A stretch of 64,000 bases of DNA from Massilia sp. H6 (GCF_024802625.1 NZ_CP103371.1:2046001-2110000); one strand, 5' to 3'; positions 21,034 to 30,809 are shown, counted from the stretch's first letter. A program made the numbers and translations. Notes: a model not told the origin generated them from the sequence alone.

Positions 21034-21051
21034 TCACCTGAGTCACCTTTG

Positions 21052-21079
21052 CAAAAGGCATCCCTGCGGATGCCTTTTG
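21052..21079 (+). terminator. Intrinsic terminator after ftsH
   Basis: CAAAAGGCATCC (21052-21063) and GGATGCCTTTTG (21068-21079) form a perfect 12-bp stem with loop CTGC. The T-run lies inside the descending arm. It separates ftsH from folP. Confidence 0.8.
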
Positions 21080-21105
21080 TTCGTTAACGCTTCCCGTATC
21101 GCCCC

Positions 21106-21954
21106 ATGCCCAAGAACTTGCAATGTGGTCAGTTCAGCTTCGCGCTGGACGGCCCTGCCTCTACCCACCCGGTCGTGATGGGAATCCTTAACCTGACTCC
21201 CGACTCGTTTTCGGATGGTGGCCGTTACCAGGGCCTGGAGTTCGCGCTTACGCATGCCGAGACCATGATGCTCGAAGGCGCTACCATGATCGATATCGGC
21301 GGCGAATCAACCCGGCCCGGCTCGGTCAGCGTGCCGCTGGCCGAGGAACTGCAGCGGGTGATGCCGGCTTTGTACGCCTTGCGGACGCTCGACGTTGCGC
21401 TGTCGGTCGATACATCCAAGCCCCAAGTCATGAAAGAGGCGCTCATTGCCGGCGCCGACATGATCAACGATATCAACGGCTTTCGCGCCCCTGGAGCGCT
21501 CGCAGCGGTACAGGACAGCGATTGCGGGCTATGCGTGATGCATATGCATGCTACGCCGCAGACGATGCAGCAGGCGCCGGGCTACGTCGATGTGGTGGGG
21601 GAGGTGATCGGCTTCCTGGCTGGACGGGTCGACGCCATGGTGCGCGAAGGCATCGCACGCGAGCGGATCTGCGTCGATCCGGGCTTTGGTTTTGGCAAGA
21701 CCGTCGAACATAATTTTGCATTGCTGCGCGGACTGAAGCGCATCGGTGACGAACTGGGCCTGCCCCTGCTGGCTGGCCTGTCGCGCAAGTCGATGATCGG
21801 CGCCGTCACCGGACGTCCGGTCGAGCAGCGCGCCGCGGGCAGCGTGGGCGGGGCATTGGCTGCGGTAGCGCATGGCGCTAAAATTGTGCGTGTGCATGAT
21901 GTTGCGGATACTGTCGATGCGCTCAAGGTATGGCACGCGGGCAACTACGAATGA
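21106..21954 (+). CDS. folP: Dihydropteroate synthase FolP
   Basis: Condenses p-aminobenzoate with hydroxymethyl-dihydropterin diphosphate in folate synthesis; the sulfonamide target. The 282-residue TIM barrel shows the two pterin/PABA signatures [15 protein letters not shown] and [13 protein letters not shown], as well as DINGF and DPGFGFGKT. The start ATG at 21106 follows the ftsH terminator. glmM begins 73 bases downstream. Confidence 0.97.
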   Translation: MPKNLQCGQFSFALDGPASTHPVVMGILNLTPDSFSDGGRYQGLEFALTHAETMMLEGATMIDIGGESTRPGSVSVPLAEELQRVMPALYALRTLDVALSVDTSKPQVMKEALIAGADMINDINGFRAPGALAAVQDSDCGLCVMHMHATPQTMQQAPGYVDVVGEVIGFLAGRVDAMVREGIARERICVDPGFGFGKTVEHNFALLRGLKRIGDELGLPLLAGLSRKSMIGAVTGRPVEQRAAGSVGGALAAVAHGAKIVRVHDVADTVDALKVWHAGNYE

Positions 21955-22027
21955 CTCGGCAATTGTCGACAGCGAAGTAATCAAGAGCAATCAAGCGAAT
22001 AATCACGGAAGAAAGAAGAGAACAAGC

Positions 22028-23368
22028 ATGGCACGTAAATATTTTGGTACGGATGGCATTCGCGGTTTGGTCGGCACTGCGCCAATTACTCCAGACTTCG
22101 TCATGCGCCTCGGCTACGCCGCCGGCACGGTGCTGGCAAAGGGTGGAAAATCGACCAGCGGCCGTCCGGTTGTACTGATCGGCAAGGACACCCGAATCTC
22201 GGGCTATATGCTGGAAGCCGCGCTGGAAGCCGGCTTTTCGGCGGCCGGCGTGGACGTCATGCTGGCCGGCCCGATGCCGACTCCGGCCATTGCCTACCTG
22301 ACCCGCGCCTTGCGCCTGCAGGCTGGCGTCGTGATCTCGGCCTCGCATAATCCGTTCCAGGACAACGGCATCAAATTTTTCTCGGGACATGGTACCAAGT
22401 TGCCGGATGCGGTCGAACTCGAGATCGAGGAGGCGATTGACCAGCCAATGGGCTGCGTAGCGTCCGACAAGCTCGGTCGGGCCAGCCGCCTGCGCGACGC
22501 ACAGGGACGCTACATTGAGTTCTGCAAGAGTACCTTCCCGAACGAACTGGACTTGCGTGGACTGAAGATCGTGGTCGACAGCGCCCATGGCGCGGCCTAC
22601 AACATCGCCTCGCACGTGTTCCACGAACTCGGCGCTGAAGTCATTTCGATTGGCGCCCAGCCGGACGGATTCAACATCAACGCCGGCTTTGGCGCCACCG
22701 CGCCCAAGGCATTGTCCGAGGCCGTGGTGGCCAACAAGGCCGACCTCGGTATCGCGCTCGATGGTGATGCCGACCGCCTGATCATGGTCGACGCCACCGG
22801 TCGCGTCTATAACGGCGACGAATTGCTGTACCTGATGGTACGCGATCGCATGGCGACCGGCCCGGTGGCCGGCGCGGTTGGCACCTTGATGACCAATATG
22901 GCGCTGGAAGTGGCTTTCAGAGAACTCGGCATCGGCTTCGCGCGCGCCAAAGTGGGCGACCGCTACGTGCTGGAAGTGATGCAAGAGCGTGGCTGGCTGT
23001 TCGGTGGCGAAAGCTCGGGGCACTTGCTGGCCCTCGACAAGCATTCGACCGGCGACGGAATTGTGTCAGCGCTGCAAGTGCTTTCGGCGCTCAAGCGCAG
23101 CAACCGGTCGCTGGCCGAATGCTGCAGCGAACTTACGCTCTATCCGCAAACGCTGATCAACAAGAAGGTAACACCAGGATTCGACTGGACCAGCAACAGT
23201 GCCGTTGTCGCCGAGAAAGAAGCCGTGGAGCGCGAGCTTGGCGATTCCGGCCGCGTACTGATCCGCGCTTCTGGTACCGAACCCTTGATCCGCGTCATGG
23301 TCGAGGCCAAGGAAGCCGCTTTGGCCGACAGCATGGCACGCCGTATCGCGGACAAGCTGGCTGCCTAG
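22028..23368 (+). CDS. glmM: Phosphoglucosamine mutase GlmM
   Basis: Converts glucosamine-6-phosphate to glucosamine-1-phosphate for UDP-GlcNAc, supplying peptidoglycan, LPS and the amino sugars of the polysaccharide region downstream. The ATG at 22028 opens [12 protein letters not shown]. The phosphoserine loop is [13 protein letters not shown], the metal loop DGDADR, and the sugar-phosphate loop [12 protein letters not shown]. The 446 residues match the family. A longer frame back to 21872 would overlap folP and is rejected. Confidence 0.96.
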   Translation: MARKYFGTDGIRGLVGTAPITPDFVMRLGYAAGTVLAKGGKSTSGRPVVLIGKDTRISGYMLEAALEAGFSAAGVDVMLAGPMPTPAIAYLTRALRLQAGVVISASHNPFQDNGIKFFSGHGTKLPDAVELEIEEAIDQPMGCVASDKLGRASRLRDAQGRYIEFCKSTFPNELDLRGLKIVVDSAHGAAYNIASHVFHELGAEVISIGAQPDGFNINAGFGATAPKALSEAVVANKADLGIALDGDADRLIMVDATGRVYNGDELLYLMVRDRMATGPVAGAVGTLMTNMALEVAFRELGIGFARAKVGDRYVLEVMQERGWLFGGESSGHLLALDKHSTGDGIVSALQVLSALKRSNRSLAECCSELTLYPQTLINKKVTPGFDWTSNSAVVAEKEAVERELGDSGRVLIRASGTEPLIRVMVEAKEAALADSMARRIADKLAA

Positions 23369-23457
23369 GCTGCGGCTGAGGGCGCTGCCCGCACGGGCAC
23401 GCGGCGCAACACACCGATTTGACGTAGCCCGGCCGGGCGAGTATCATGCGTCTTATT

Positions 23458-23534
23458 CGGAGTGTAGCGCAGCCCGGTAGCGCACCTGGTTTGGGACCAG
23501 GGGGTCCAAGGTTCGAATCCTTGTACTCCGACCA
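23458..23534 (+). tRNA. tRNA-Pro (anticodon UGG)
   Basis: Full cloverleaf with acceptor CGGAGTG/TACTCCG (one G-U pair), anticodon stem CCTGG/CCAGG around TTTGGGA (anticodon TGG), T-arm CAAGGTTCGAATCCTTG and encoded CCA. It is 77 bases long. Confidence 0.96.
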
Positions 23535-23546
23535 CAGTTTTCCCTG

Positions 23547-23577
23547 CGGGCTGTCTTTTGACAGCCCGTTTTATTTT
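23547..23577 (+). terminator. Intrinsic terminator between the two tRNA genes
   Basis: CGGGCTGTC (23547-23555) and GACAGCCCG (23560-23568) form a 9-bp stem with a TTTT loop, followed by TTTTATTTT. The two tRNAs are therefore probably separate transcripts. Confidence 0.85.
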
Positions 23578-23603
23578 CGGCGCGCCTTTCGGTGCACCAA
23601 TTA

Positions 23604-23680
<77 letters not shown>

Positions 23681-23804
23681 TTGACGTCTAGCCGTTTTGG
23701 CAATGGCAACCGCTTGCGGCTTCGCGATTGATCCCCTATGCAGTAAGATCAGGTTCCTGCACCCGGTACTGCTGCCCTCGCTCATCCCAACAGTTAACGA
23801 TCTC

Positions 23805-24137
23805 ATGCTCCTCCTGACAGTTCCCTACGCCGAAAAGGACCAAGCCAAGGCACTCGGTGCCCGCTGGAATCCTGCCAAGCGCCGCTGGTACGTTCCAGAC
23901 GGCGTCGCCACTGCTGGTTTCGAAAAATGGGTCGCGGATGCAGGCGCCAGCGCCTCGCCCACAAGCAGCGGGCGGGTCGACAGCTACCAAGGAAAGACCG
24001 TGGTCGGCGCGAACTATGTCGCGCTGGGCCATGACTGCAATCCGTTCGAGCCTTGCGCCCAGTGCGGTGCTGCGCTTCTGCTTACTCCGTGGGAAACAGC
24101 GCGCCAGCATCTCGTGCAAGTCGTTGCCAGGCTCTAA
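23805..24137 (+). CDS. DUF5710-domain small protein
   Basis: A 110-residue protein. The first 40 residues form a DUF5710-type module (LTVPYAEKDQAKALGARWNP then KRRWYVPDG), a short domain often found in conjugative and DNA-processing proteins. The C-terminal part has two CxxC-like pairs (HDCNPFEPCAQCGA) that might bind zinc. The ATG at 23805 is preferred over a longer frame from 23697 that would begin right at the tRNA-Arg end. Function is unknown. It is the first gene after the tRNA pair. The 210-base gap to the next gene shows no clear element. Confidence 0.65.
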   Translation: MLLLTVPYAEKDQAKALGARWNPAKRRWYVPDGVATAGFEKWVADAGASASPTSSGRVDSYQGKTVVGANYVALGHDCNPFEPCAQCGAALLLTPWETARQHLVQVVARL

Positions 24138-24347
24138 ATTGCACTGATCGGCAGGCAGGAATGCGGCAGCTGCGTTATGACCTGCTGTGATCACTTTCTT
24201 TATGGATGAGCCATGTCGATCCTGCTACCAGTATCAAGCCGGGCTGCCAAGGCCTGACTTTTGATGCGTTGCAAGGCCATGCCCGATGGACCCCGTACGC
24301 TGAGCTGAACGGCTCAAGTGATGGTCCATTTTTGATAGGCAACAATC

Positions 24348-25472
24348 ATGGCTTTGTTTTATTCGAGTGGAATACGCGCATGCTGCTCGGCTGCGCTGGC
24401 GCTGGCCCTTGCCGGTTGTGCGACGGGGCTCGGTTTCGAGTCGCCCTTGCGGGCGGAAACGGAAAACGGCAGCGCTGCGCCGCCTACCGAGCTTATAACT
24501 GACACGCTGATCGCGACCGAGCGCGAAGCGTCCGCCAGAAATGCACGCCAGGACCTTACGCCGCTGTTCGTGGCGAAGCCACCCCCTTATACGATAGGCC
24601 GCGGCGACATCCTGTCGATCGTGGTTTGGGACCACCCCGAGCTGGCCGCAGGGGGCATGAATGCCGCCACGGTCATGAACCCGAGCGGTACGGTGCCGCC
24701 CAACGTTGTCTCGCCCGGTTTCGCCGTCGACCATCTCGGACGCATTCAGTTTCCGCTGATCGGGCTGCTGACGGTGGATGGGCTCACCGAAGAACAGGCG
24801 CGCGCGTTGCTAGCCAAGAAGCTGGCACGCTACATCGCCCAACCCAATATTACGCTGCGCGTGCAGTCCTACCGCAGCAGGCGCGTCTATGTCGACGGCG
24901 AAGTGCGTACGCCGGGCCTGCAGGCGATCGACGACATTCCCATGACGCTGGTCGAAGCACTCAACCGTGCCGGCGGCATGGGGCCGGGTGCCGACCAGAG
25001 CCGGATCGTTCTCGAGCGCGGCGAGCGGCGCTACATCGTCAACTTGCGCGAGCTGGTCATGAAGGGTGTCAATCCCGGCAGCATTCTGCTTGCGCACGGC
25101 GACGTCGTGCGGGTGCATTCTCGTGACGAGAGCAAGGTATTCGTGTCGGGCGAAGTCATCACGCCGAAGGCGCTCACCATGCACAACGGTCGCCTGACGC
25201 TCAGCGAGGCACTGGGCGAGACCGGCGGCATCAGTCCCCTGAGCGGCGACGCCCGCCAGGTCTATGTCGTGCGCAAGACGCCGGAGCGTACACGCGTGTT
25301 CCGCCTGGATGCCCGCGGCAGTGGAGCGCTCGGCATGGCCGAAGCGTTCGAGTTGCGGCCGAAAGACGTGGTCTACGTCGCTGCGTCGCCGCTGGCGAAC
25401 TGGAACCGACACCTGAGCCTGCTGTTCCCGGGTGCGCTGACCTCGGCCGTCGGCGTCACCACCAGGCCTTGA
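24348..25472 (+). CDS. Polysaccharide export outer-membrane lipoprotein (Wza/GumB-like)
   Basis: Outer-membrane export channel for capsule or exopolysaccharide. The 374 residues start with a lipoprotein signal (CCSAALALALAGC, lipobox LAGC, C24). A Poly_export domain follows (PYTIGRGDILSIVVWDHPEL), then two SLBB-type repeats (RVYVDGEVRTPGLQAI and KVFVSGEVITPKAL). The C-terminus (NWNRHLSLLFPGALTSA) is the amphipathic helix that forms the outer-membrane pore in Wza. It is followed after 16 bases by the Wzc-like gene, its expected partner. Confidence 0.92.
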   Translation: MALFYSSGIRACCSAALALALAGCATGLGFESPLRAETENGSAAPPTELITDTLIATEREASARNARQDLTPLFVAKPPPYTIGRGDILSIVVWDHPELAAGGMNAATVMNPSGTVPPNVVSPGFAVDHLGRIQFPLIGLLTVDGLTEEQARALLAKKLARYIAQPNITLRVQSYRSRRVYVDGEVRTPGLQAIDDIPMTLVEALNRAGGMGPGADQSRIVLERGERRYIVNLRELVMKGVNPGSILLAHGDVVRVHSRDESKVFVSGEVITPKALTMHNGRLTLSEALGETGGISPLSGDARQVYVVRKTPERTRVFRLDARGSGALGMAEAFELRPKDVVYVAASPLANWNRHLSLLFPGALTSAVGVTTRP

Positions 25473-25488
25473 CCGGAGAGCTCCCGCC

Positions 25489-27783
25489 ATGACGACCCCG
25501 CACGACCAGCATCCGCACCCGCTCAGCCCCGTGTACCACAGCCCGCCGGTGCTGTCGGTACCGTTCGATCCACGCCCGTCCGAGCCGCACTCGGAAGAAC
25601 CCGCCGTCGATTTCAAGAGCTGCCTCAACACCCTGTACGACAGCCGCTGGCTGATCGGTACCGTGACCGGGATCATCACGGTGGTCGCCGTGCTGTACGC
25701 GCTGCTGGCCAAGCCCGTGTTCGAAGCCAACCTCATGATCCACGTCGAGGAAGAGAGCCCAACTGCATCGAAGAATATCCTGAGCGAAGCCTCGTCCCTG
25801 TTCGAGACCAAGAAGGCGGCGATTGCTGAAATGGAACTACTACGCTCGCGCATGGTGGTATCGCGTGCGGTCGACAACCTGCAGCTGTATGTCCAGGTGC
25901 GGCCCGTATACTTCCCGGCCCTGGGCTCCTGGTTCGCCAACCAGAATGGCAATACGCTATCGGTGCCTGGCCTGTTTGGCCAGGGCGGATTTGTCTGGGG
26001 CGGAGAAAAGGCCGAGGTATCTGTGTTCGAAGTGCCTGAAAGTTGGTTGAAACGCGAATTCACCATCACCGCGCGCGAGGGCAATCGCTACCGCTTTTCC
26101 GGCGGTGGGCAGCCGATCGCCTTCGATGCCACGGTCGGGCAGCGCTACCGGGTGCCGACGCCCAGCGGCCTGGTCGAAATCAAGGTTGATCGCCTCTATG
26201 CGAATCCTGGCGCGCGCTTCCGGCTCAAGCGCAACTCGCGCCTGGGCACGATTCAGTCGATTCAAAACGCCATGGTGATCATGGAGAAGGGCAAGCAATC
26301 GGGTGTCATCGAAGTCAAGCTGCAGGGTGAGAATGCGGAAGCCATCCACGGCCTGCTCAGCGAAATCGGGCGCGAATACATGCGCCAGAACCTTGCGCGC
26401 AAGACCGAAGAAGCGGAAAAATCGCTGGCCTTCCTCAACCAGCAATTGCCTATCCTGAAGCGCCAGCTCGAGCAGTCCGAAGACCGCTACAACCAGTTCC
26501 GCAATGCCCATGGCACGGTCGACTTGCGCGAGGAAGCCCGCATGAGTCTGACCCAGGTGGCTTCCGCGCGCGCGCGGCGCATGGAGCTGGTCCAGAAACG
26601 GACGGAGCTGCTGGCACGCTTCACTGACGACCATCCTGTCATGGCAGCGATCAATCGTCAGCGCAAGGAAGTCGACACCGAGATCGAGGCTATCAATACG
26701 CGTATCCGTACGCTGCCCGTCATGGAGCAGGATGAAGCACGCCTGACACGTGACATCAAGGTCAAGACCGACCTGTACACCGCGCTGTCGAACACTGCAC
26801 AGCAATTGCGCCTGATCTCGGTCGGTCGGGTCAGCAACGTGCGGCTGGTGGACGCGCCAATTGCCCCCGAACGGCCCATCAAGCCCAACCGTCCGCTGAT
26901 CGTGTCGCTGGCCGTGCTCACCGGATTATTCCTCGGCACGCTCATCGCCTTCACGCGCAAGGCCATGCGCGGCGGTATCGACGATCCTGCCAAGATCGAG
27001 CGCCTGCTGCGTGCCAAGGTGGTCTACGCGTCCATTCCGCACAGCGTGAACGAAGACAAGCTCATGCGCAAGGTGAAAGGAGAGGGCGAAGGCATATTGC
27101 CACTTCTTGCGCAGATATTGCCGGAAGATCCTGCCGTGGAAAGCCTGCGCAGTTTTCGCGCAGCACTGCAATTCTCGATGCCCCATTTCAGGAACAATGT
27201 CGTGATGTTCGCGGGTCCTACCCATGGGGTGGGAAAATCCTTTGTCACCATTAATTTTGCCGCAGTAATGGCAGCCAGCGGCAGGAGGGTGCTGCTAATC
27301 GATGCAGACATGCGCACCGGGCGCCTGCACAGGTATTTTGGCCTTAGCCGCGATCATGGCCTGTCCGATGCCATCACTGGATCCGAACCGATGGAGGACG
27401 TGATTCACCGCGACGTGATCGAGAACCTGGACTTTATCGCCACCGGCTCGCTTCCGGCAAACCGGTCCGACTTCCTGTTGCATCTGAATTTCAGCACCTT
27501 GCTCGATACGCTCAGCCCCAAGTACGACCTGGTGCTGATCGACACACCGCCCCTCTTGCTCGCCGCCGACGCGCTGGTGATCGGTGCACGGGCCGGTGCG
27601 GTTTTCCTGGTTGCACGCGCGCATGTAACCACTGACGGCGAGATCACCGAGTCGGTCAAACGACTGAACCATGCGGGCCTGTCTCCACAGGGCGTATTGT
27701 TTAATAATTCGAGTTATCGACTCGGTCGATCCCACGCGCCATTCCAGACTGGCCCAATTGGACAGCTGAAATATTCAGAGTAA
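25489..27783 (+). CDS. Wzc-like polysaccharide co-polymerase with tyrosine-kinase domain
   Basis: Inner-membrane protein that controls chain length and couples to the Wza-like channel. The 764 residues contain an N-terminal Wzz segment (TM about 50-72), a long periplasmic coiled-coil region (about 290-420), a second TM (about 468-488), and a cytoplasmic BY-kinase domain with Walker A PTHGVGKS (near 585), Walker A' LLIDADMRTG (near 605) and Walker B VLIDTPPLL. The C-terminal tail holds only two tyrosines (SSYRLG and LKYSE), not the usual tyrosine cluster. No Wzb-type phosphatase gene is seen. Confidence 0.92.
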   Translation: MTTPHDQHPHPLSPVYHSPPVLSVPFDPRPSEPHSEEPAVDFKSCLNTLYDSRWLIGTVTGIITVVAVLYALLAKPVFEANLMIHVEEESPTASKNILSEASSLFETKKAAIAEMELLRSRMVVSRAVDNLQLYVQVRPVYFPALGSWFANQNGNTLSVPGLFGQGGFVWGGEKAEVSVFEVPESWLKREFTITAREGNRYRFSGGGQPIAFDATVGQRYRVPTPSGLVEIKVDRLYANPGARFRLKRNSRLGTIQSIQNAMVIMEKGKQSGVIEVKLQGENAEAIHGLLSEIGREYMRQNLARKTEEAEKSLAFLNQQLPILKRQLEQSEDRYNQFRNAHGTVDLREEARMSLTQVASARARRMELVQKRTELLARFTDDHPVMAAINRQRKEVDTEIEAINTRIRTLPVMEQDEARLTRDIKVKTDLYTALSNTAQQLRLISVGRVSNVRLVDAPIAPERPIKPNRPLIVSLAVLTGLFLGTLIAFTRKAMRGGIDDPAKIERLLRAKVVYASIPHSVNEDKLMRKVKGEGEGILPLLAQILPEDPAVESLRSFRAALQFSMPHFRNNVVMFAGPTHGVGKSFVTINFAAVMAASGRRVLLIDADMRTGRLHRYFGLSRDHGLSDAITGSEPMEDVIHRDVIENLDFIATGSLPANRSDFLLHLNFSTLLDTLSPKYDLVLIDTPPLLLAADALVIGARAGAVFLVARAHVTTDGEITESVKRLNHAGLSPQGVLFNNSSYRLGRSHAPFQTGPIGQLKYSE

Positions 27784-27876
27784 GCGAACGGGCAGACATG
27801 CTGCCGAGTTGGTTCTCGTGCCAGCCGCTGTGGCGACGATCATTCGCGGCAATACCACCGCACGGTAATTTGCACG

Positions 27877-27918
27877 AAAAAGCCCCGAACAGCCGGAGCA
27901 AGCTCCGCCTGTTCGGGG
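27877..27918 (-). terminator. Intrinsic terminator of beta-helix gene copy A
   Basis: CCCCGAACAG (27883-27892) pairs with CTGTTCGGGG (27909-27918), with an inner stem CGGAGC/GCTCCG. On the minus strand it is followed by GCTTTTTC. The same terminator is found after copy B. Confidence 0.85.
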
Positions 27919-27952
27919 CAGTCTCCCGGCTCGGCCGGGGATCGGGTAAGTC

Positions 27953-29224
27953 TTAGAACTCGTAGGCGCCGATGTCGATGGCACCGCCGCGAGGACGCGC
28001 CACGCCAGCGATGTCAGTGGCCGGTGCGCGGGTCGCAGTGCCCTTGTTGATGGCAGGCGAGGTCCTCTTGAGGCGGTAGTTGCCGGTACCGCTGGCCTGG
28101 TAGTCGACGAACTGCGGCTCGGCAGCCACGGTGCCGGTGACGGTGCCCTTGACGAGCCAGCTGCGGCCGGTATTGAACACCAGGTTGTTCGGATAACGGT
28201 TATTGGTGCCGACCTTGCCCATCTCGGTAATGCCGTAGGCGTTACGGTAGACCAGGTTGTTGGCCACGTAGTTGTTGCTGGTGCCGGCAGAGGTCGCTCC
28301 GCTGTCACCATGGCCGATCACGATGCCCATCTTCGAATTGAAGATCGTATTGTTGACGATCGTGGAAGCCGTCGCACCATGCCAGCTGTTGATGCCCACT
28401 GCCGCCACGCCCGAAATTATGTTGTTCGAGATCCGGTTGTTCTGGTTGGTGACATAGATGCCCTGCACGGTGTTGCAGGTGCGGCCGGCGACCCATTGCA
28501 GGCCGATATTGCGCACTACGTTCGAATCGATGACCGCGCCGCCGCCCGGACCCCAGGCATCAATCGCCGCGCCGCCGCCGCCATTGCAGCCGCCGGTGAC
28601 GGTCAGGTCGTGGATGAAGTTGCGGGTGATGTTTTCCTTGCCGCCCTCGGCCAGGATGCCGATACGGCCGGTACCGGAAATATCGAAACCGTCGATGTCG
28701 ACGTAGGCACCTTTCGAATTCCAGGCCATGCCCTTGCCCGAGAAGACGATCTTGGCGCCCCATTTCACGTCCGAGACGAATTTGATGCGGGCGCTGGCGG
28801 TGCCGCTCTTGACGGTGCGGATACCGACGCTGCCGGTCGACGGCGCAGCAACCCTGTAAATGCCGGGCGCGACGTGGATGGTATAGCCGGCACTGGCCAG
28901 TGCATCGGCGCGGGCAATGGTCTTGAGCGGACGGGCCTGGGTGCCAGGATTCGAATCCGAACCAGTGGTGGCGACGTACAGGTGGCGGCCGGTGCTGACG
29001 GCTGCAGGGCGCACGGCCGCTGCGGCCGTGGTAGCGGCGGCAGCGGCGGCTTCAGCCATGTCAGCGGCAGCCATTGCGCTCGACTTGGTAATCTGGGCCG
29101 GGGAATCATAGGCTGGCTCGACGGTGGTGCCGGCGGCGACGTTGCCGCCTGCGGCGAGCAATGCCGCAATGCACAGCAGTTGGTTGGTGCGAACATTCGA
29201 GACTACGGAAGCGATTTTTTTCAT
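27953..29224 (-). CDS. Secreted right-handed beta-helix protein, copy A
   Basis: A 423-residue exported protein. The signal peptide (about residues 1-32, LLCIAALLAAGGNVAAG) is followed by an Ala-rich low-complexity linker (residues about 45-75). A pectate-lyase-like parallel beta-helix then opens RHLYVATTGSDSNPGT, has repeated N-rich coils (NNRISNNIISGV, STIVNNTIFNSKMGIV, NNYVANNLVYRN) and ends with GAIDIGAYEF, a common ending of secreted beta-helix proteins. The fold is used by polysaccharide lyases, epimerases and adhesins. I do not see an unambiguous catalytic set, so activity on the locus polysaccharide is inferred from location. Copy B is about 96% identical. Confidence 0.88.
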   Translation of the reverse strand: MKKIASVVSNVRTNQLLCIAALLAAGGNVAAGTTVEPAYDSPAQITKSSAMAAADMAEAAAAAATTAAAAVRPAAVSTGRHLYVATTGSDSNPGTQARPLKTIARADALASAGYTIHVAPGIYRVAAPSTGSVGIRTVKSGTASARIKFVSDVKWGAKIVFSGKGMAWNSKGAYVDIDGFDISGTGRIGILAEGGKENITRNFIHDLTVTGGCNGGGGAAIDAWGPGGGAVIDSNVVRNIGLQWVAGRTCNTVQGIYVTNQNNRISNNIISGVAAVGINSWHGATASTIVNNTIFNSKMGIVIGHGDSGATSAGTSNNYVANNLVYRNAYGITEMGKVGTNNRYPNNLVFNTGRSWLVKGTVTGTVAAEPQFVDYQASGTGNYRLKRTSPAINKGTATRAPATDIAGVARPRGGAIDIGAYEF

Positions 29225-29234
29225 CTGAATTACC

Positions 29235-29283
29235 CTACCTTAACAACGTGAATGAGTAAGCTTTGAGGGTAGGAAACTTCCTA
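29235..29283 (-). promoter_or_regulatory. Conserved leader of copy A with palindrome and 5'-UTR hairpin
   Basis: TAGGAA-AC-TTCCTA (29270-29283) is a perfect 6-2-6 palindrome about 50 bases before the start codon. Just inside it, CCTACC and GGTAGG (on the plus strand near 29235-29240 and 29268-29273) can pair. On the minus-strand mRNA this would fold the region with the likely ribosome-binding site AAGGTAGGG. The same elements occur before copy B. The role is inferred. Confidence 0.45.
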
Positions 29284-29401
29284 AGTTCAATGTTTTTGAG
29301 AAAGAATTTCTTTGCTTTATCAATGCACTAAGGAATCTTTCTTCTAGGAATTTAGATTGCTATTATCGTTATTCGTCTGTTTTGTCGTTCTATAAGGCAT
29401 G

Positions 29402-29443
29402 AAAAAGCCCCGAACAGTCGGAGCAAGCTCCGCCTGTTCGGGG
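29402..29443 (-). terminator. Intrinsic terminator of beta-helix gene copy B
   Basis: CCCCGAACAG (29408-29417) pairs with CTGTTCGGGG (29434-29443). The stem is followed on the minus strand by GCTTTTTC. It has one base change from the copy A terminator, in the inner stem. Confidence 0.85.
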
Positions 29444-29477
29444 CAGTCTCCCGGCTCTGCCGGGGATCGGGTAAGTC

Positions 29478-30749
29478 TTAGAACTCGTAGGCGCCGATGT
29501 CGATGGCACCGCCGCGAGGACGCGCCACGCCAGCGATGTCAGTGGCCGGTGCGCGGGTCGCAGTGCCCTTGTTGATTGCAGGCGAGTTGCTCTTGAGTCG
29601 GTAGTTGCCGGTACCGCTGGCCTGGTAATTAACGAACTGCGGCTCGGCAGCCACGGTGCCGGTGACGGTACCCTTGACGAGCCAGCTGCGGCCGGTATTG
29701 AACACCAGGTTGTTCGGATAACGGTTATTGGTGCCGACCTTGCCCATCTCGGTAATGCCGTAGGCGTTACGGTAGACCAGGTTGTTGGCCACGAAGTTGT
29801 TGCTGGTGCCGGCAGAGGTCGCACCGCTGTCGCCATGGCCGATCACGATGCCCATCTTCGAATTGAAGACCGTATTGTTGACGATCGTGGAAGCCGTCGC
29901 ACCATGCCAGCTGTTGATGCCCACTGCCGCCACGCCCGAAATTATGTTGTTCGAGATCCGGTTGTTCTGGTTGGTGACATAGATGCCCTGCACGGTGTTG
30001 CAGGTGCGGCCGGCGACCCATTGCAGGCCGATATTGCGCACTACGTTCGAATCGATGACCGCGCCGCCGCCCGGACCCCAGGCATCAATCGCCGCGCCGC
30101 CGCCGCCATTGCAGCCGCCGGTGACGGTCAGGTCGTGGATGAAGTTGCGGGTGATGTTTTCCTTGCCGCCTTCGGCCAGGATGCCGATACGGCCGGTGCC
30201 GGAAATATCGAAACCGTCGATGTCGACGTAGGCACCTTTCGAGTTCCAGGCCATGCCCTTGCCCGAGAAGACGATCTTGGCGCCCCATTTCACGTCCGAG
30301 ACGAACTTGATGCGGGCGCTGGCGGTGCCGCTCTTGACGGTGCGGATGCCGACGCTGCCGGTCGACGGCGCAGCAACCCTGTAGATGCCTGGCGCGACGT
30401 GGATGGTATAGCCGGCGCGGGCCAGTGCATCGGCGCGGGCAATGGTCTTGAGCGGACGGGCCTGGGTGCCAGGGTTCGAATCCGAACCGGTGGTAGCGAC
30501 GTACAGGTGGCGGCCGGTGCTGACGGCTGCAGGGCGCACGGCCGCTGCGGCCGCAGTCGCGGTGGCGGACGCAGCTTCTGCCATGTCGGCGGCAGCCTGC
30601 GCGCTCGACTTGGTGATCTGGGCCGGGGAATCGTAAGCTGGCTCGACGGTGGTGCCGGCGACGACGTTGCCGCCTGCGGCGAGCAATGCCGCGAGGCACA
30701 GCAGTTGGTTGGTGCGAACATTCGAGACTACGGAAACGAATTTTTTCAT
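29478..30749 (-). CDS. Secreted right-handed beta-helix protein, copy B
   Basis: Same length (423) and layout as copy A: signal peptide, Ala-rich linker, parallel beta-helix and GAIDIGAYEF end. Roughly 15-18 residues differ. Most lie in the signal peptide and linker (for example SSAQAAADMAEAASATATAA here against SSAMAAADMAEAAAAAATTA in copy A). A few lie in the C-terminal coil region (NYQASG for DYQASG, KSNSP for KRTSP). The N-rich coil core is nearly unchanged, which suggests recent duplication or gene conversion. It has its own leader and terminator, so it is an independent transcription unit. Confidence 0.88.
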   Translation of the reverse strand: MKKFVSVVSNVRTNQLLCLAALLAAGGNVVAGTTVEPAYDSPAQITKSSAQAAADMAEAASATATAAAAAVRPAAVSTGRHLYVATTGSDSNPGTQARPLKTIARADALARAGYTIHVAPGIYRVAAPSTGSVGIRTVKSGTASARIKFVSDVKWGAKIVFSGKGMAWNSKGAYVDIDGFDISGTGRIGILAEGGKENITRNFIHDLTVTGGCNGGGGAAIDAWGPGGGAVIDSNVVRNIGLQWVAGRTCNTVQGIYVTNQNNRISNNIISGVAAVGINSWHGATASTIVNNTVFNSKMGIVIGHGDSGATSAGTSNNFVANNLVYRNAYGITEMGKVGTNNRYPNNLVFNTGRSWLVKGTVTGTVAAEPQFVNYQASGTGNYRLKSNSPAINKGTATRAPATDIAGVARPRGGAIDIGAYEF

Positions 30750-30795
30750 CTGAACTTACCCTACCTTTACAACGTGAATGAGTAAGCTTTGAGGG

Positions 30796-30809
30796 TAGGA
30801 AACTTCCTA
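30796..30809 (-). promoter_or_regulatory. Leader palindrome of copy B
   Basis: TAGGAA-AC-TTCCTA at the same distance from the start codon as in copy A, with the flanking CCTACC/GGTAGG arms also kept. The surrounding leader has several substitutions while this element has none. Confidence 0.45.

Larger units (their letters stand above)
27876..29343. repeat. Tandem duplication, unit A (about 1.47 kb)
   Basis: This segment is repeated almost base for base at 29401-30870, 1525 bases further on. The unit covers a terminator, a complete gene and its leader up to about 120 bases before the start codon. The two copies are in the same orientation, separated by about 57 unrelated AT-rich bases. Confidence 0.92.
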
